Source: Jejuia algarum (GTDB taxonomy: Bacteria; Bacteroidota; Bacteroidia; Flavobacteriales; Flavobacteriaceae). From it: a DNA stretch of 64,000 nt. The notes beneath the pieces were generated by a model that was not told the origin of the DNA, did not search any database, and was given only the letters and a program-made list of their open reading frames with translations. Position 1 is the stretch's first letter. Each line of letters opens with the position of its first letter. Made by a program: the position numbers and the translations under genes. The stretch covers positions 70,592-134,591 of the forward strand of contig CANMAQ010000013.1 in NCBI GenBank assembly GCA_947495775.1, given 5' to 3'. Positions 30,051 through 38,569 of the stretch are shown one piece after another.

Positions 30051-30083
30051 AAAAGTCCTGATGTTAAATCAGGACTTTTTTTT
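30051..30083 (+). terminator. Intrinsic terminator between gldJ and murF
   Basis: Inverted repeat AAAAGTCCTGA / TCAGGACTTTT with a 7-base loop, followed by an eight-T run. It ends 11 bases before the murF ATG, leaving no room for a conventional promoter between. Confidence 0.9.
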
Positions 30084-30094
30084 ATTTTTATTTC

Positions 30095-31375
30095 ATGAAT
30101 ATAGATGCATTACATCAGCTATTTTTAGAGTGTAACTCTATTAATACGGATACCAGAAAACTACAAGAAGGAGATTTATTTTTTGCATTAAAAGGCGCTA
30201 CTTTTAATGGGAATGCTTACGCAGCTCAAGCCCTTAATAAAGGGGCTAAATTTGCGGTTATAGACGAAGCCTCATACGCAATACCTAATAAAACAATTCT
30301 TGTTACAGATGTTCTTGAAACGCTTCAAGAACTGGCTAATTACCATCGTAAGCATCTAAAAATTCCTGTTATAGCTCTAACAGGAAGCAATGGCAAAACA
30401 ACAACTAAAGAACTCATTAATGCTGTACTTTCTAAGCGTTTTGAAACCACAGCCACGATAGGCAACTTAAATAACCATATTGGAGTACCGCTAACCCTAC
30501 TCCAAATGACCACCGCTACAGAAATAGGCATTGTTGAAATGGGCGCCAACCATCAAAACGAGATTTCGTTTTTATGCCGTATTGCAGCACCAGACTATGG
30601 ACTTATCACCAATTTTGGTAAAGCACATTTAGAAGGCTTTGGAGGTGTTGAGGGGGTTATAAAGGGTAAGAGCGAAATGTACAGCTACTTGAAACAAGCA
30701 AACAAAACCATTTTTGTTAATGCAAACGACCCCATTCAAGTCGAAAACACACAATTAGCCACGACATACCGTTTTGGCGACTCTAAAACACATACAGACG
30801 TAAGTATAGATTTTGTGAATGCGCAACCCTTTGTAAATTGTAAGTATAATGGTCTTACCATTAAAAGCAACTTAATAGGGGATTATAACTTTAACAATAT
30901 AGCTGTAGCCATAGCTATAGGCGCTTACTTTAAAATTCCAGCTCCAATACTTAAAGATGCTATAGAAGGCTATATCCCAACCAACAACCGTTCACAAATT
31001 ATACATAAAGCTGGACACCATATCATCTTAGATGCTTACAATGCCAATCCTACTAGTATGACTGCCGCACTTCATAACTTAGAGCGACAAGAGGGCTCTA
31101 AAATTGCGATTTTAGGAGACATGTTCGAATTGGGGGATGCTGCAGCTAACGAACACCAAAGCATTGCAGATCTCGCTGCCCAACTATCTATTGATGCAAT
31201 ATTCTTAATTGGTGACAATTTTAACGCTATTAAACCTCTAACATCGAAAATAATATGTCTTAAAACGATTTCCAATCTAAAGCAAGAATTAGAAGCGCTA
31301 CATTTAAAAAACAGTACGCTTTTAATTAAAGGCTCTAGAGGCATGGCTTTAGAACGTGTTTTAGATACCCTATAA
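30095..31375 (+). CDS. murF: UDP-N-acetylmuramoyl-tripeptide--D-Ala-D-Ala ligase
   Basis: A 426-residue Mur ligase that adds D-Ala-D-Ala in the last cytoplasmic step of the peptidoglycan precursor. The ATP loop TGSNGKTTTKELI is at residues 96-108. The domain 2 motif GIVEMGANHQNEI near 148, NFGKAHLEGFGG near 170, NDP in VNANDPIQ and the late DAYNANPTSM near 312 are the MurF signature set. The gene sits behind a strong terminator after gldJ, so its expression depends on read-through or a leaderless start. Confidence 0.95.
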   Translation: MNIDALHQLFLECNSINTDTRKLQEGDLFFALKGATFNGNAYAAQALNKGAKFAVIDEASYAIPNKTILVTDVLETLQELANYHRKHLKIPVIALTGSNGKTTTKELINAVLSKRFETTATIGNLNNHIGVPLTLLQMTTATEIGIVEMGANHQNEISFLCRIAAPDYGLITNFGKAHLEGFGGVEGVIKGKSEMYSYLKQANKTIFVNANDPIQVENTQLATTYRFGDSKTHTDVSIDFVNAQPFVNCKYNGLTIKSNLIGDYNFNNIAVAIAIGAYFKIPAPILKDAIEGYIPTNNRSQIIHKAGHHIILDAYNANPTSMTAALHNLERQEGSKIAILGDMFELGDAAANEHQSIADLAAQLSIDAIFLIGDNFNAIKPLTSKIICLKTISNLKQELEALHLKNSTLLIKGSRGMALERVLDTL

Positions 31376-31495
31376 TACATCGCATTCCATACCCCATTTG
31401 AGCCAAATTATTGACTTTATTAGAATCCTATTAATTGTATTTCTTTATAACCACTGATCTACATGTAATCGTGGCGCATAAAAAACGAAACACGC

Positions 31496-31987
31496 TTATT
31501 GTACTTCCTGTAGTATAACCGTTCCTGTTTCTGATTTATTAACACCTATTGCAAAATTAGGACGTGTGCTATAATTCTGCTTCTCCCCAGTGGTATACAT
31601 ATATGTCAAAACAAGCTGTCCTTTGGCATTTCTTTCTAGTGTTTTAGGCGCTAAAGTCGTACTTAAATCTGTCGTTGGTTTAATCACAGCCATGACGTAC
31701 TGCTTAGAGAAATCAATTTTAGTAGGTTGGCCTCCTGCTCCAGAACTGCCTGCCATACCAAATACGGTCTCAAAATCTTCTGCCGTTTCTATTTTAACAA
31801 ACCCAATGCGTTTTGCCGTGTTTTTAACAAAGTAGTTTTCTATTCCAATAAAAGGTATAGCACCAACTTTTGGCGCTATGGTCTCTGTAGTGTCTTGTGG
31901 GTGTTTGTCACTTTCTTTTTTGCTATTTTGGCATCCCGTTAGGAACAAACTTATTGTTGCAGCCAGTGTTAAAAATGATTTCGTCAT
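31496..31987 (-). CDS. Putative lipoprotein of unknown function
   Basis: A 163-residue lipoprotein: signal sequence with lipobox FLTGC (Cys19), then a Lys/Asp/Thr-rich linker, then a compact domain from about residue 45. It has an alternating-strand character (KIDFSKQYVMAVIKPT, LVLTYMYTTGEK, PNFAIGVNK). The pattern faintly resembles the C-terminal domain of PrcB-like proteins, but I would not assign it. It is isolated between murF and the aromatic amino-acid operon and convergent with murF. Confidence 0.7.
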   Translation of the reverse strand: MTKSFLTLAATISLFLTGCQNSKKESDKHPQDTTETIAPKVGAIPFIGIENYFVKNTAKRIGFVKIETAEDFETVFGMAGSSGAGGQPTKIDFSKQYVMAVIKPTTDLSTTLAPKTLERNAKGQLVLTYMYTTGEKQNYSTRPNFAIGVNKSETGTVILQEVQ

Positions 31988-32431
31988 AAGTATATGATTT
32001 TAAAAATGTTAGCGTTATAATTTCTAGTCCTTCTCTTTAATAAGATATTGAATACCTATACCCTCTTAAATTGTTAAAGGTACTTTTAAAGTATATTATT
32101 GATTAGTGTTCCATTAATACTCAAAGTTAGCAAATAAATCTGAAGAACTTTCTCAAGCAGATTTAATCTTATGTCATTCCAAAGGCAATTAAGAGGCCAG
32201 AAAAAACTAACCTTCTTCACTAACAAACTAATAGCATCCTAAATCTGTTTTAAGCAATCTCTTACAGGCCTTTAATCTACTTAGTGAAGTCTATGAAAAG
32301 CAAAAAAAGAATACTCCCTAACCGCTTCGTAGCTATTTGTTCAAAAAAACGTCTAGTCATAACACCTTTAAGCACAAAAAAAGCTTCCCGAGATCGAGAA
32401 GCTTTTTTTAGATACTAAGATGGGCTCTAAC
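31988..32431. other. Intergenic region upstream of the putative lipoprotein
   Basis: 444 bases. The only clear element is the terminator hairpin at 32376-32409 belonging to the aromatic operon. I see no other gene, repeat or TAnnTTTG promoter for the lipoprotein. Confidence 0.5.
32376..32409 (-). terminator. Intrinsic terminator of the Phe/Tyr operon
   Basis: Inverted repeat AAAAAAAGCTTC / GAAGCTTTTTTT around CCGAGATCGA, with T runs on both strands, 23 bases beyond the last gene of the operon. Confidence 0.85.
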
Positions 32432-33514
32432 CTATCCGTTAATCACTTTTTCTTGGTGATTAATAGATTCTTGGTGTACTGCTTTAAACATTTTTAAGAT
32501 GAATTCTTCACTTAAGCCATGCTGCTCTCCTTCTAATACCATTTTACCTAAAATTTCATTCCAACGCTTCGACTGTAATACGGCAACGTTCTTTTGTTTT
32601 TTAAGTTTTCCAATCGCATCAGAGTTTTTCATACGTTGTCCTAATAAACCAAGGATTTGGTTATCTACAACATCAATCTGTGCTCTTAGGTTATTTAAGG
32701 CACTGTTATATTCTTCCTCTTCATTAGACTCTTTTCTAATTTTCAAATCTTTCATGATTTGAATTAAAGTTGCTGGTGTGACTTGCTGTGCAGCATCACT
32801 CCATGCATTTTCAGGATCGTAATGTGTTTCTATCATTAAACCATCAAAGTTCAAATCTAATGCGGTTTGAGACACATCAAAAATCATTTCTCTATTCCCT
32901 GTAATATGTGAAGGATCGTTTATTAATGGAATGTCTGGGTATTTATTTTGAAATTCGATCGCCATTTGCCATTCTGGAATATTACGGTATTTTGTTTTTT
33001 GGTACGTAGAGAACCCTCTATGGATAGCACCAATATTTTTAACACCAGAACTGTAAATACGCTCTATACCCCCTAACCATAATGATAAATCTGGGTTTAC
33101 AGGGTTTTTAACCAATACAGGCTTATCTGTACCGTCTAAAGCATCTGCTATTTCTTGCATTATGAAAGGAGATACCGTAGAACGTGCACCAATCCATAAC
33201 ATATCAATATCGTGCTCTAAAGCCAATTTTACGTGTGCTGCATTAGCAACTTCGGTACATACTTTCATACCTGTCTCTGCTTTTACCTTTTGCAACCACT
33301 TTAAGCCTAATGCACCAACACCTTCAAAGTTCCCTGGACGTGTTCTTGGTTTCCAGATACCTGCTCTAAAGTAACTTACATCAGTATCCTTAAGCTCATG
33401 AGCTATTTTCAATACTTGCTCTTCTGTTTCTGCACTACAAGGCCCTGCAATTACTAAGGGATGATCTAAATTTAAATCATCTAACCAGGTTCTCATTTCT
33501 TTGTTGTTTTCCAT
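32432..33514 (-). CDS. Bifunctional DAHP synthase / chorismate mutase
   Basis: A 360-residue fusion. Residues about 1-260 are a type I DAHP synthase of the KDO8P-synthase-like subfamily (VIAGPCSAET, FRAGIWKPRTRPG, KNPVNPD, INDPSHITG). They condense PEP with erythrose-4-phosphate at the entry to the shikimate path. Residues about 265-355 are an AroQ chorismate mutase (LRAQIDVVDNQILGLLGQRM, then IGKLKKQKN). The ATG at 33514 is preferred to one seven codons upstream. Linking first step and branch point in one chain allows prephenate-level feedback, known for this fusion class. It is last gene of the attenuated operon. Confidence 0.92.
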   Translation of the reverse strand: MENNKEMRTWLDDLNLDHPLVIAGPCSAETEEQVLKIAHELKDTDVSYFRAGIWKPRTRPGNFEGVGALGLKWLQKVKAETGMKVCTEVANAAHVKLALEHDIDMLWIGARSTVSPFIMQEIADALDGTDKPVLVKNPVNPDLSLWLGGIERIYSSGVKNIGAIHRGFSTYQKTKYRNIPEWQMAIEFQNKYPDIPLINDPSHITGNREMIFDVSQTALDLNFDGLMIETHYDPENAWSDAAQQVTPATLIQIMKDLKIRKESNEEEEYNSALNNLRAQIDVVDNQILGLLGQRMKNSDAIGKLKKQKNVAVLQSKRWNEILGKMVLEGEQHGLSEEFILKMFKAVHQESINHQEKVING

Positions 33515-33614
33515 AATGTTTAATAATAAATTCAAAAATCAAATTCCAAACCCCTATCGTCTACTTTTTTTAGGTTTACCATGGAATTTGGCATTTAATA
33601 ATTGGTAAAATCGT

Positions 33615-34466
33615 TTAATGTATTCCGTTTAATATTTCTTTTATATAATTCGCATTTTTCATCTCATCAAAAATAGCATCGTAAGCGTCTGCTTTCATCA
33701 ACTCTTTAAAATGAGTGAGATTGGCAATATATTCTTCTAATGTTTCTACGACATTGGCTTTATTTTGCTTAAAAATAGGCGTCCACATCTCTGGTGAACT
33801 TTTAGCGAGTCTTACTGTGGAAGCAAAACCACTGCCCGCCATATCAAAAATATCGCGCTCGTTTTTCTCTTTATCTATAACTGTTTTACCCAACATAAAT
33901 GAACTTATGTGTGATAAATGCGATACATAAGCAATATGCTTATCGTGCTCTGCAGGATTCATATAGCGAATGCGCATGCCAATATCTGTAAATAGTTTTA
34001 ACGCTTTTTCTTGCAGCTTGAATGTGGTTTTTTCTACCTCACAAACAATATTGGTCTTGCCTTTAAACAAGCCTGCTATTGCTGCTGTTGGGCCAGAATG
34101 TTCTGTTCCTGCAATAGGGTGCATGGCTAAAAAATTTCTGCGCTTAGGGTGGTTAGCAACAACCTCGCAAATGGCTTCTTTTGTAGATCCTGCATCGACC
34201 ACCAAACCTGTATCTGGTATTTTATCTAAAATGGTAGGTAACAGCTTTACTGTAGCATCTACAGGAATAGAAACGATCACTAAATCGGCATGTTTTAAAT
34301 CGTCTAAGGTTGCTTTTTTATCAATTAAGCCTAACTCTAAAGCTTTATTAAGGGTTGCTTCTTTTCTACTAATACCATGAATCACCATCTCTGGATTATT
34401 CTTTTTAATATCAATAGCAAGACTACCTCCTATTAAACCTATTCCTATAGCGTATATATTTTTCAT
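33615..34466 (-). CDS. tyrA: Prephenate dehydrogenase
   Basis: A 283-residue TyrA-type enzyme oxidising prephenate to 4-hydroxyphenylpyruvate. The NAD-binding loop IGIGLIGGSLAIDIK is at the N-terminus; VDAGSTKEAI and HPIAGTEHSGP (catalytic His region, about residue 116) and HDKHIAYVSHLSH (about 178) are typical. No ACT domain is present, so feedback control must act elsewhere, for example through the leader attenuator of this operon. It lies between the aminotransferase and DAHP synthase genes. Confidence 0.94.
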   Translation of the reverse strand: MKNIYAIGIGLIGGSLAIDIKKNNPEMVIHGISRKEATLNKALELGLIDKKATLDDLKHADLVIVSIPVDATVKLLPTILDKIPDTGLVVDAGSTKEAICEVVANHPKRRNFLAMHPIAGTEHSGPTAAIAGLFKGKTNIVCEVEKTTFKLQEKALKLFTDIGMRIRYMNPAEHDKHIAYVSHLSHISSFMLGKTVIDKEKNERDIFDMAGSGFASTVRLAKSSPEMWTPIFKQNKANVVETLEEYIANLTHFKELMKADAYDAIFDEMKNANYIKEILNGIH

Positions 34467-34540
34467 GTCGTTATCTAACCGTTCTCAAAACGCCAGTACT
34501 ATTTTTTATATCTTATTCTTTTTTTCAATACGTCTTATAG

Positions 34541-35686
34541 CTACTGCACTCTAGCTATAGCTTCTTCCAGCACTTCTGTTGTTGCACATAGCGAAAATCT
34601 AATATAACCTTCGCCTTGAGTCCCAAAAATAGTACCAGGTGTAATGAATATATGGTTCTCTTTTAAAACGAGATCTATAAATTCTTCAGCCTTTAAATGT
34701 GCTGGCAATTTGGCCCAAACAAACAAGCCTGTCGCTTCTTCATCGTATGTGCAATTTAATGCTTCGGCTAACTTCCATACCAAGTTACGGCGCTTTCTAT
34801 AAACACTATTAAGTGTCACATACCACATTTCAGAACATTTTAAAGCTTCTATAGCACCTTTCTGTATGCCATAAAACATTCCAGAATCCATATTACTTTT
34901 TACTTTTAAAACATTGCTAATATGCTCATGGCTTCCCAAAACCATTCCAACACGCCAACCAGCCATATTAAAGGTTTTACTTAGGGAATTTAATTCTAAG
35001 CATACCTCTTTAGCACCTTCTACAGCTAAGATGCTTGTTGGGCTATCATTCAATACAAAACTATATGGATTGTCATTTACAATTAAAATATGGTACTTCT
35101 TAGCAAATGCCACTAAGGCTTTAAATAGCGTTTCTGTTGGCTTTGCACCCGTAGGCATATGCGGATAATTTACCCACATTAATTTCACCTTACTTAAATC
35201 TGTTTGCTCTAAAGCATCCAAATCTGGCATCCAATTGTTCGCAGCATCCAAATTATACAATACCCCTTTAGCGCCTACTAACTTTGTTACCGATTGGTAT
35301 GTGGGATACCCTGGGTTAGGGATAAGGACCTCATCACCTTCGTTAAGGTAAGCCATAGAAATGTGCATAATGCCCTCTTTACTCCCCATTAAAGGTAACA
35401 CCTCATTGGTCGCGTTTAAGCGCACATTAAAATGTGTTTTGTAGAAGTCTACGATAGCCTCTCGCAATTCTGGAAGTCCTTGGTAGCTTTGATATTTATG
35501 CGCGGTTGGGTCTAACAAACTATTTGCGATAGCTTCTATGACCTTCTGGGGCGGTTGCATATCTGGGCTACCTATACCTAAGTTAATGATAGGCTTGCCA
35601 CTTGCTATAAGTAATCCTACTTCTCGTAATTTCTTAGAGAAATAGTATTCTTCTACAGTATGTAAACGTTTTGCAACTTCAATCAT
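34541..35686 (-). CDS. PLP-dependent class I/II aminotransferase (aromatic amino acid step)
   Basis: A 381-residue fold-type I aminotransferase. The PLP lysine is Lys237 in NSLSKTFNMAGWRVG. NPGYPTY (124-130), NYPHMPTG (173-180) and NDNPYSF (204-210) contribute to the cofactor pocket, and the final Arg lies in GYIRFSLC. Its position between pheA and tyrA strongly suggests it aminates phenylpyruvate and hydroxyphenylpyruvate. LL-diaminopimelate-type relatives look similar, so the substrate call is from context. Its start overlaps the pheA stop by four bases. Confidence 0.9.
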   Translation of the reverse strand: MIEVAKRLHTVEEYYFSKKLREVGLLIASGKPIINLGIGSPDMQPPQKVIEAIANSLLDPTAHKYQSYQGLPELREAIVDFYKTHFNVRLNATNEVLPLMGSKEGIMHISMAYLNEGDEVLIPNPGYPTYQSVTKLVGAKGVLYNLDAANNWMPDLDALEQTDLSKVKLMWVNYPHMPTGAKPTETLFKALVAFAKKYHILIVNDNPYSFVLNDSPTSILAVEGAKEVCLELNSLSKTFNMAGWRVGMVLGSHEHISNVLKVKSNMDSGMFYGIQKGAIEALKCSEMWYVTLNSVYRKRRNLVWKLAEALNCTYDEEATGLFVWAKLPAHLKAEEFIDLVLKENHIFITPGTIFGTQGEGYIRFSLCATTEVLEEAIARVQ

Positions 35687-36510
35687 AACTTTGCATTTTT
35701 ATATTCTCCCAAAACATTAAAGCTTTGTCCCATGATTTCTATTATTGATTTTGCTTTAGAAAAATCTTCATAAGCATCGAAAGTTACGTCTACAAAAAAC
35801 GCATACTTCCAAGGGGTTTCTATAATTGGTAAGGATTGTATTTTGGTTAAATTTAATCTACAATCGCTCATCACATTTAACAACGTCGCCAAACTTCCGC
35901 GTTTGTGATCTGCTACAAATCGAATTGAGGCTTTATTTATCGCAGTTTGCGGTACTTCGCCATTGGCTCGCTTTACAATTACAAAACGTGTTTCGTTGTG
36001 TTTAATCGTTTGTATGCTATGCGCCAAAACATCCAATTCAAAAATAGTTGCTGCCATTACACTCGCTATAGCGCCTACATGGGGCAATTGGTGTTTTTGA
36101 ATGCGTTCTGCCACCTCAGCCGTATCCTTATCTTCTACTAATTTTATGTGTGGGTGTTTTTTAAAAAACGCTTTACACTGTAGTAATGCCATAGGATGCG
36201 AGTACACTTCTTTTATATCTGCAATACTTTGGCCTGGTAATGCCATTAAATTATGTTGGATATCTAAATAATGCTCGCCAACAATATGTAGGGCATGATC
36301 GTTTATCAGTGCATAATTTGGTATAATAGATCCTGCTATAGAATTCTCTAATGCCATAATTGCAGCATCGCATTCTTGTTTAGTCAAGGCCTCTACCACT
36401 CTATCAAACGTCATACATTCGATGATATCTACAGGGGTTTCAAAAAACTCCTGCGATACAATGTGATGGAAAGATCCTCTTGCTCCTTGTATGGCTACCG
36501 TATGTATCAT
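35683..36510 (-). CDS. pheA: Prephenate dehydratase
   Basis: A 275-residue dehydratase converting prephenate to phenylpyruvate. The catalytic domain has VAIQGARGSFHH, ALENSIAGSI and the NETRF motif (NETRFVIV near 178). An ACT domain follows (KRGSLATLLNVMSDCRLNLTK). The Phe-binding ESRP motif of the ACT domain is changed to QSLP, so classical allosteric inhibition may be weakened. The ATG follows directly after the T run of the leader terminator. It is first gene of the operon pheA, aminotransferase, tyrA, DAHP synthase-mutase. Confidence 0.94.
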   Translation of the reverse strand: MIHTVAIQGARGSFHHIVSQEFFETPVDIIECMTFDRVVEALTKQECDAAIMALENSIAGSIIPNYALINDHALHIVGEHYLDIQHNLMALPGQSIADIKEVYSHPMALLQCKAFFKKHPHIKLVEDKDTAEVAERIQKHQLPHVGAIASVMAATIFELDVLAHSIQTIKHNETRFVIVKRANGEVPQTAINKASIRFVADHKRGSLATLLNVMSDCRLNLTKIQSLPIIETPWKYAFFVDVTFDAYEDFSKAKSIIEIMGQSFNVLGEYKNAKL

Positions 36511-36540
36511 AAAAAAAAGTCCCGATTTTCATCGAGACTT
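36511..36540 (-). terminator. Attenuator terminator before pheA
   Basis: On the minus strand AAGTCTCGAT / ATCGGGACTT forms a ten-pair stem (one G-U) with loop GAAA. It runs into eight T that end at the base before the pheA ATG. The 5' arm is also needed for the alternative antiterminator, as described for the leader peptide. Confidence 0.95.
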
Positions 36541-36584
36541 ATATTAAATTTTATAGTTAAAATTACACATATAATGTCTCGCAT
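36531..36584 (-). promoter_or_regulatory. Antiterminator of the Phe/Tyr attenuator
   Basis: The segment ATATAAGTCTCGAT (36544 down to 36531) can pair with AT-CGAGAC-TTATAT (36584 down to 36569) with two single-base bulges, giving 14 pairs. This uses the terminator 5' arm and excludes the terminator. The upstream partner lies inside the leader-peptide codons just before its stop, so a ribosome finishing the leader would cover it. Confidence 0.85.
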
Positions 36585-36643
36585 CTATTGCTAAAAAAGA
36601 AATAGAAGAAGTTAAAATATGTATAAAAAGCTGTTGTTCTCAT
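36563..36643 (-). CDS. Phe/Tyr-rich leader peptide of the pheA operon
   Basis: A 26-residue open frame. Residues 6-17 read F-Y-T-Y-F-N-F-F-Y-F-F-F, that is seven Phe and three Tyr in twelve codons, and the last two residues are Y-V. It ends in TAA 52 bases before pheA. Stalling on scarce Phe-tRNA or Tyr-tRNA would leave the downstream CGAGAC segment free to form the antiterminator. Completing the peptide would cover it and let the terminator fold. The gene is too short for usual gene finders, but the codon content with the two exclusive hairpins makes it convincing. Confidence 0.92.
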   Translation of the reverse strand: MRTTAFYTYFNFFYFFFSNRCETLYV

Positions 36644-36764
36644 AATTACGCCGCTAAATTAAATATTATTTTATGAAATAAAAACACATTAAAACCTTTT
36701 TTTTATAGTTTCTAAAAAGTTTTAAAGAATCTATAGTAAAATTCTAATTATGTTAGAGAATCAT

Positions 36765-36772
36765 TATTTTTG
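36765..36772 (+). promoter_or_regulatory. Candidate -7 box for gldA
   Basis: TATTTTTG fits TAnnTTTG and lies 18 nt before the gldA ATG at 36791. It argues for that ATG over the upstream TTG at 36770, which would lie inside the box. Confidence 0.5.
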
Positions 36773-36790
36773 ACAAAACAATTCCTCGAT

Positions 36791-37687
36791 ATGTCTATTA
36801 AAGTTAATACAATTTCTAAGTTATACGGTAAGCAAAAGGCCTTAGACAACATTTCCTTTACGGTAAAGCGTCCTGAAATCGTTGGGTTTTTAGGACCTAA
36901 TGGTGCCGGTAAGTCTACCATGATGAAAATATTAACAACATATATAGAGGCTTCTTCTGGTGGTATTTTAGTCAACACGCATGACAAAACCAACCCTAAA
37001 GGCATCCAAAACAGTATTGGGTACTTGCCAGAACACAACCCTTTGTATCTAGACATGTACATAAAAGAGTATTTGGCATTTAACGCGAGTATCTATAACG
37101 TATCTAAAGCACGCATTAATGATGTTATTGCACTTACGGGCTTAACTCCAGAGGTTCATAAAAAAATAGGGCAGCTCTCTAAGGGGTACCGCCAGCGTGT
37201 GGGCCTCGCTACAGCTCTACTGCACGATCCAGAGGTTTTAATTTTAGACGAACCGACTACGGGATTAGACCCTAACCAGTTAATAGAAATTAGACATTTG
37301 ATAAAAACCATAGGACAAACTAAAACTGTGTTTCTTTCAACACATATCATGCAAGAGGTAGAGGCCATGTGCGACCGGGTCATTATTATCAATAAGGGTA
37401 AAATTGTGGCCGATAAAAAATTAGATGCCCTACAAAACGATAGTACGCAAGTTGTTGTGGTAGAATTTGATTATCGGGTTGAAGACGCTTTTCTTTTGAA
37501 ACTTCCAAAAGTAGACCAAGTTAAAAACACACATGGCTTTGTCTATGAAATTACGTTTCAAACGTCTGAAGACATGCGCGCTCATGTTTTTGATTTTGCG
37601 CATGACAATGCTCTTAAAATTTTACAACTCAATCAAAAAAATGCCAGTTTAGAAAGTTTGTTTAGAGAACTCACAAGTGCTGACTAG
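36791..37687 (+). CDS. gldA: Gliding motility ABC transporter ATP-binding protein GldA
   Basis: A 298-residue ATPase of the CcmA/NatA type. Walker A GPNGAGKS at residues 35-42, signature LSKGYRQRVGLA near 130 and Walker B VLILDEPTTGLDP near 150 are complete, with the switch His in STHIMQEVEAM. Length and C-terminal region (FRELTSAD) fit GldA, which works with GldF and GldG in Flavobacteria. GldFG are not adjacent here. The ATG at 36791 is chosen from the promoter position and protein alignment. Confidence 0.88.
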   Translation: MSIKVNTISKLYGKQKALDNISFTVKRPEIVGFLGPNGAGKSTMMKILTTYIEASSGGILVNTHDKTNPKGIQNSIGYLPEHNPLYLDMYIKEYLAFNASIYNVSKARINDVIALTGLTPEVHKKIGQLSKGYRQRVGLATALLHDPEVLILDEPTTGLDPNQLIEIRHLIKTIGQTKTVFLSTHIMQEVEAMCDRVIIINKGKIVADKKLDALQNDSTQVVVVEFDYRVEDAFLLKLPKVDQVKNTHGFVYEITFQTSEDMRAHVFDFAHDNALKILQLNQKNASLESLFRELTSAD

Positions 37688-37819
37688 GGTAAAATTAATT
37701 CAGCTCGTTTTTATGCGACATAATTACCTGCTTACAAGTAATCTATTCTAAAAACCTGAAAGTAATCGTACCTGTAATCCCTGAATAAAAAATTTAAAAT
37801 TGCACCATAAGCTTTAGCC

Positions 37820-38569
37820 CTATTCTAAAATTAGACGTCCTCTAAAGCGTTGTTCTACGGCTATTGTGGGCGGTGTATTGACCAGAATAATATTTCCCAC
37901 ACTAGAGATTGTACCATCTATGGAGTCTTGCGGATTTAAAATCATATCGTTGGTACTGCGATGGAATACGGTAATACGTGTCGCTTCTAAGTCTCTCCCT
38001 TCAAAACGAGACGATCCCGACGCGTAATTGATGTTTAAATTTGAAGTCTTACCTGTAATGAAACAATTCGAAATATTATTAAACACCACACTAAGGGTTT
38101 CATTATCTATATTTAATCTAAAATTTGCAATAGTAAAACTATCTGGCGCACCAAAGTCTTCTGATAATAGTGCTAGACTGGGATAGGTTAGCACGCCTTC
38201 TGAACGGATATCAAACTGCGTAGAACTTCGTATTTCTGTAATGTTAGGTGCAGTGACATACACTTTAGTAATCCCAAAATCACGCACAAAATTACAGGTA
38301 TTGTTGTCGGTTAAAATCAGCTGCCCCTCAACAACGGTTGCCGTTACATCATTAACTAAGTTTTCTCCCGTTTCTACCACCACCTTTGCTGTATCTCCCA
38401 TTTTTATGATAAGCTCAATATCTCTATGGACTAAAATTTTAGTAAATGCTCCTACTACGCGTTCGTTTTGAACCATTGTCCCTGAGGTTTGAAAACAATC
38501 TCCCGCACTTTCACTGTCACAGGCAAACATGAGACAAACTAGAATTATATATGCTAAAATGTGTTTCAT
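37820..38569 (-). CDS. GIN/DUF2807 domain lipoprotein
   Basis: A 249-residue lipoprotein (lipobox LMFAC, about Cys16). From about residue 45 it has the repetitive beta-strand pattern of DUF2807 head-GIN domains (FTKILVHRDIELIIKMGDTAKVVVETGENL, then short strands with LTDNNTC, LNINYASGSSRFEG). This forms a beta-helix-like structure with no assigned function. The ATG at 38569 overlaps the TGA of the upstream gene (ATGA), so the long upstream frame is rejected. Confidence 0.85.
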   Translation of the reverse strand: MKHILAYIILVCLMFACDSESAGDCFQTSGTMVQNERVVGAFTKILVHRDIELIIKMGDTAKVVVETGENLVNDVTATVVEGQLILTDNNTCNFVRDFGITKVYVTAPNITEIRSSTQFDIRSEGVLTYPSLALLSEDFGAPDSFTIANFRLNIDNETLSVVFNNISNCFITGKTSNLNINYASGSSRFEGRDLEATRITVFHRSTNDMILNPQDSIDGTISSVGNIILVNTPPTIAVEQRFRGRLILE

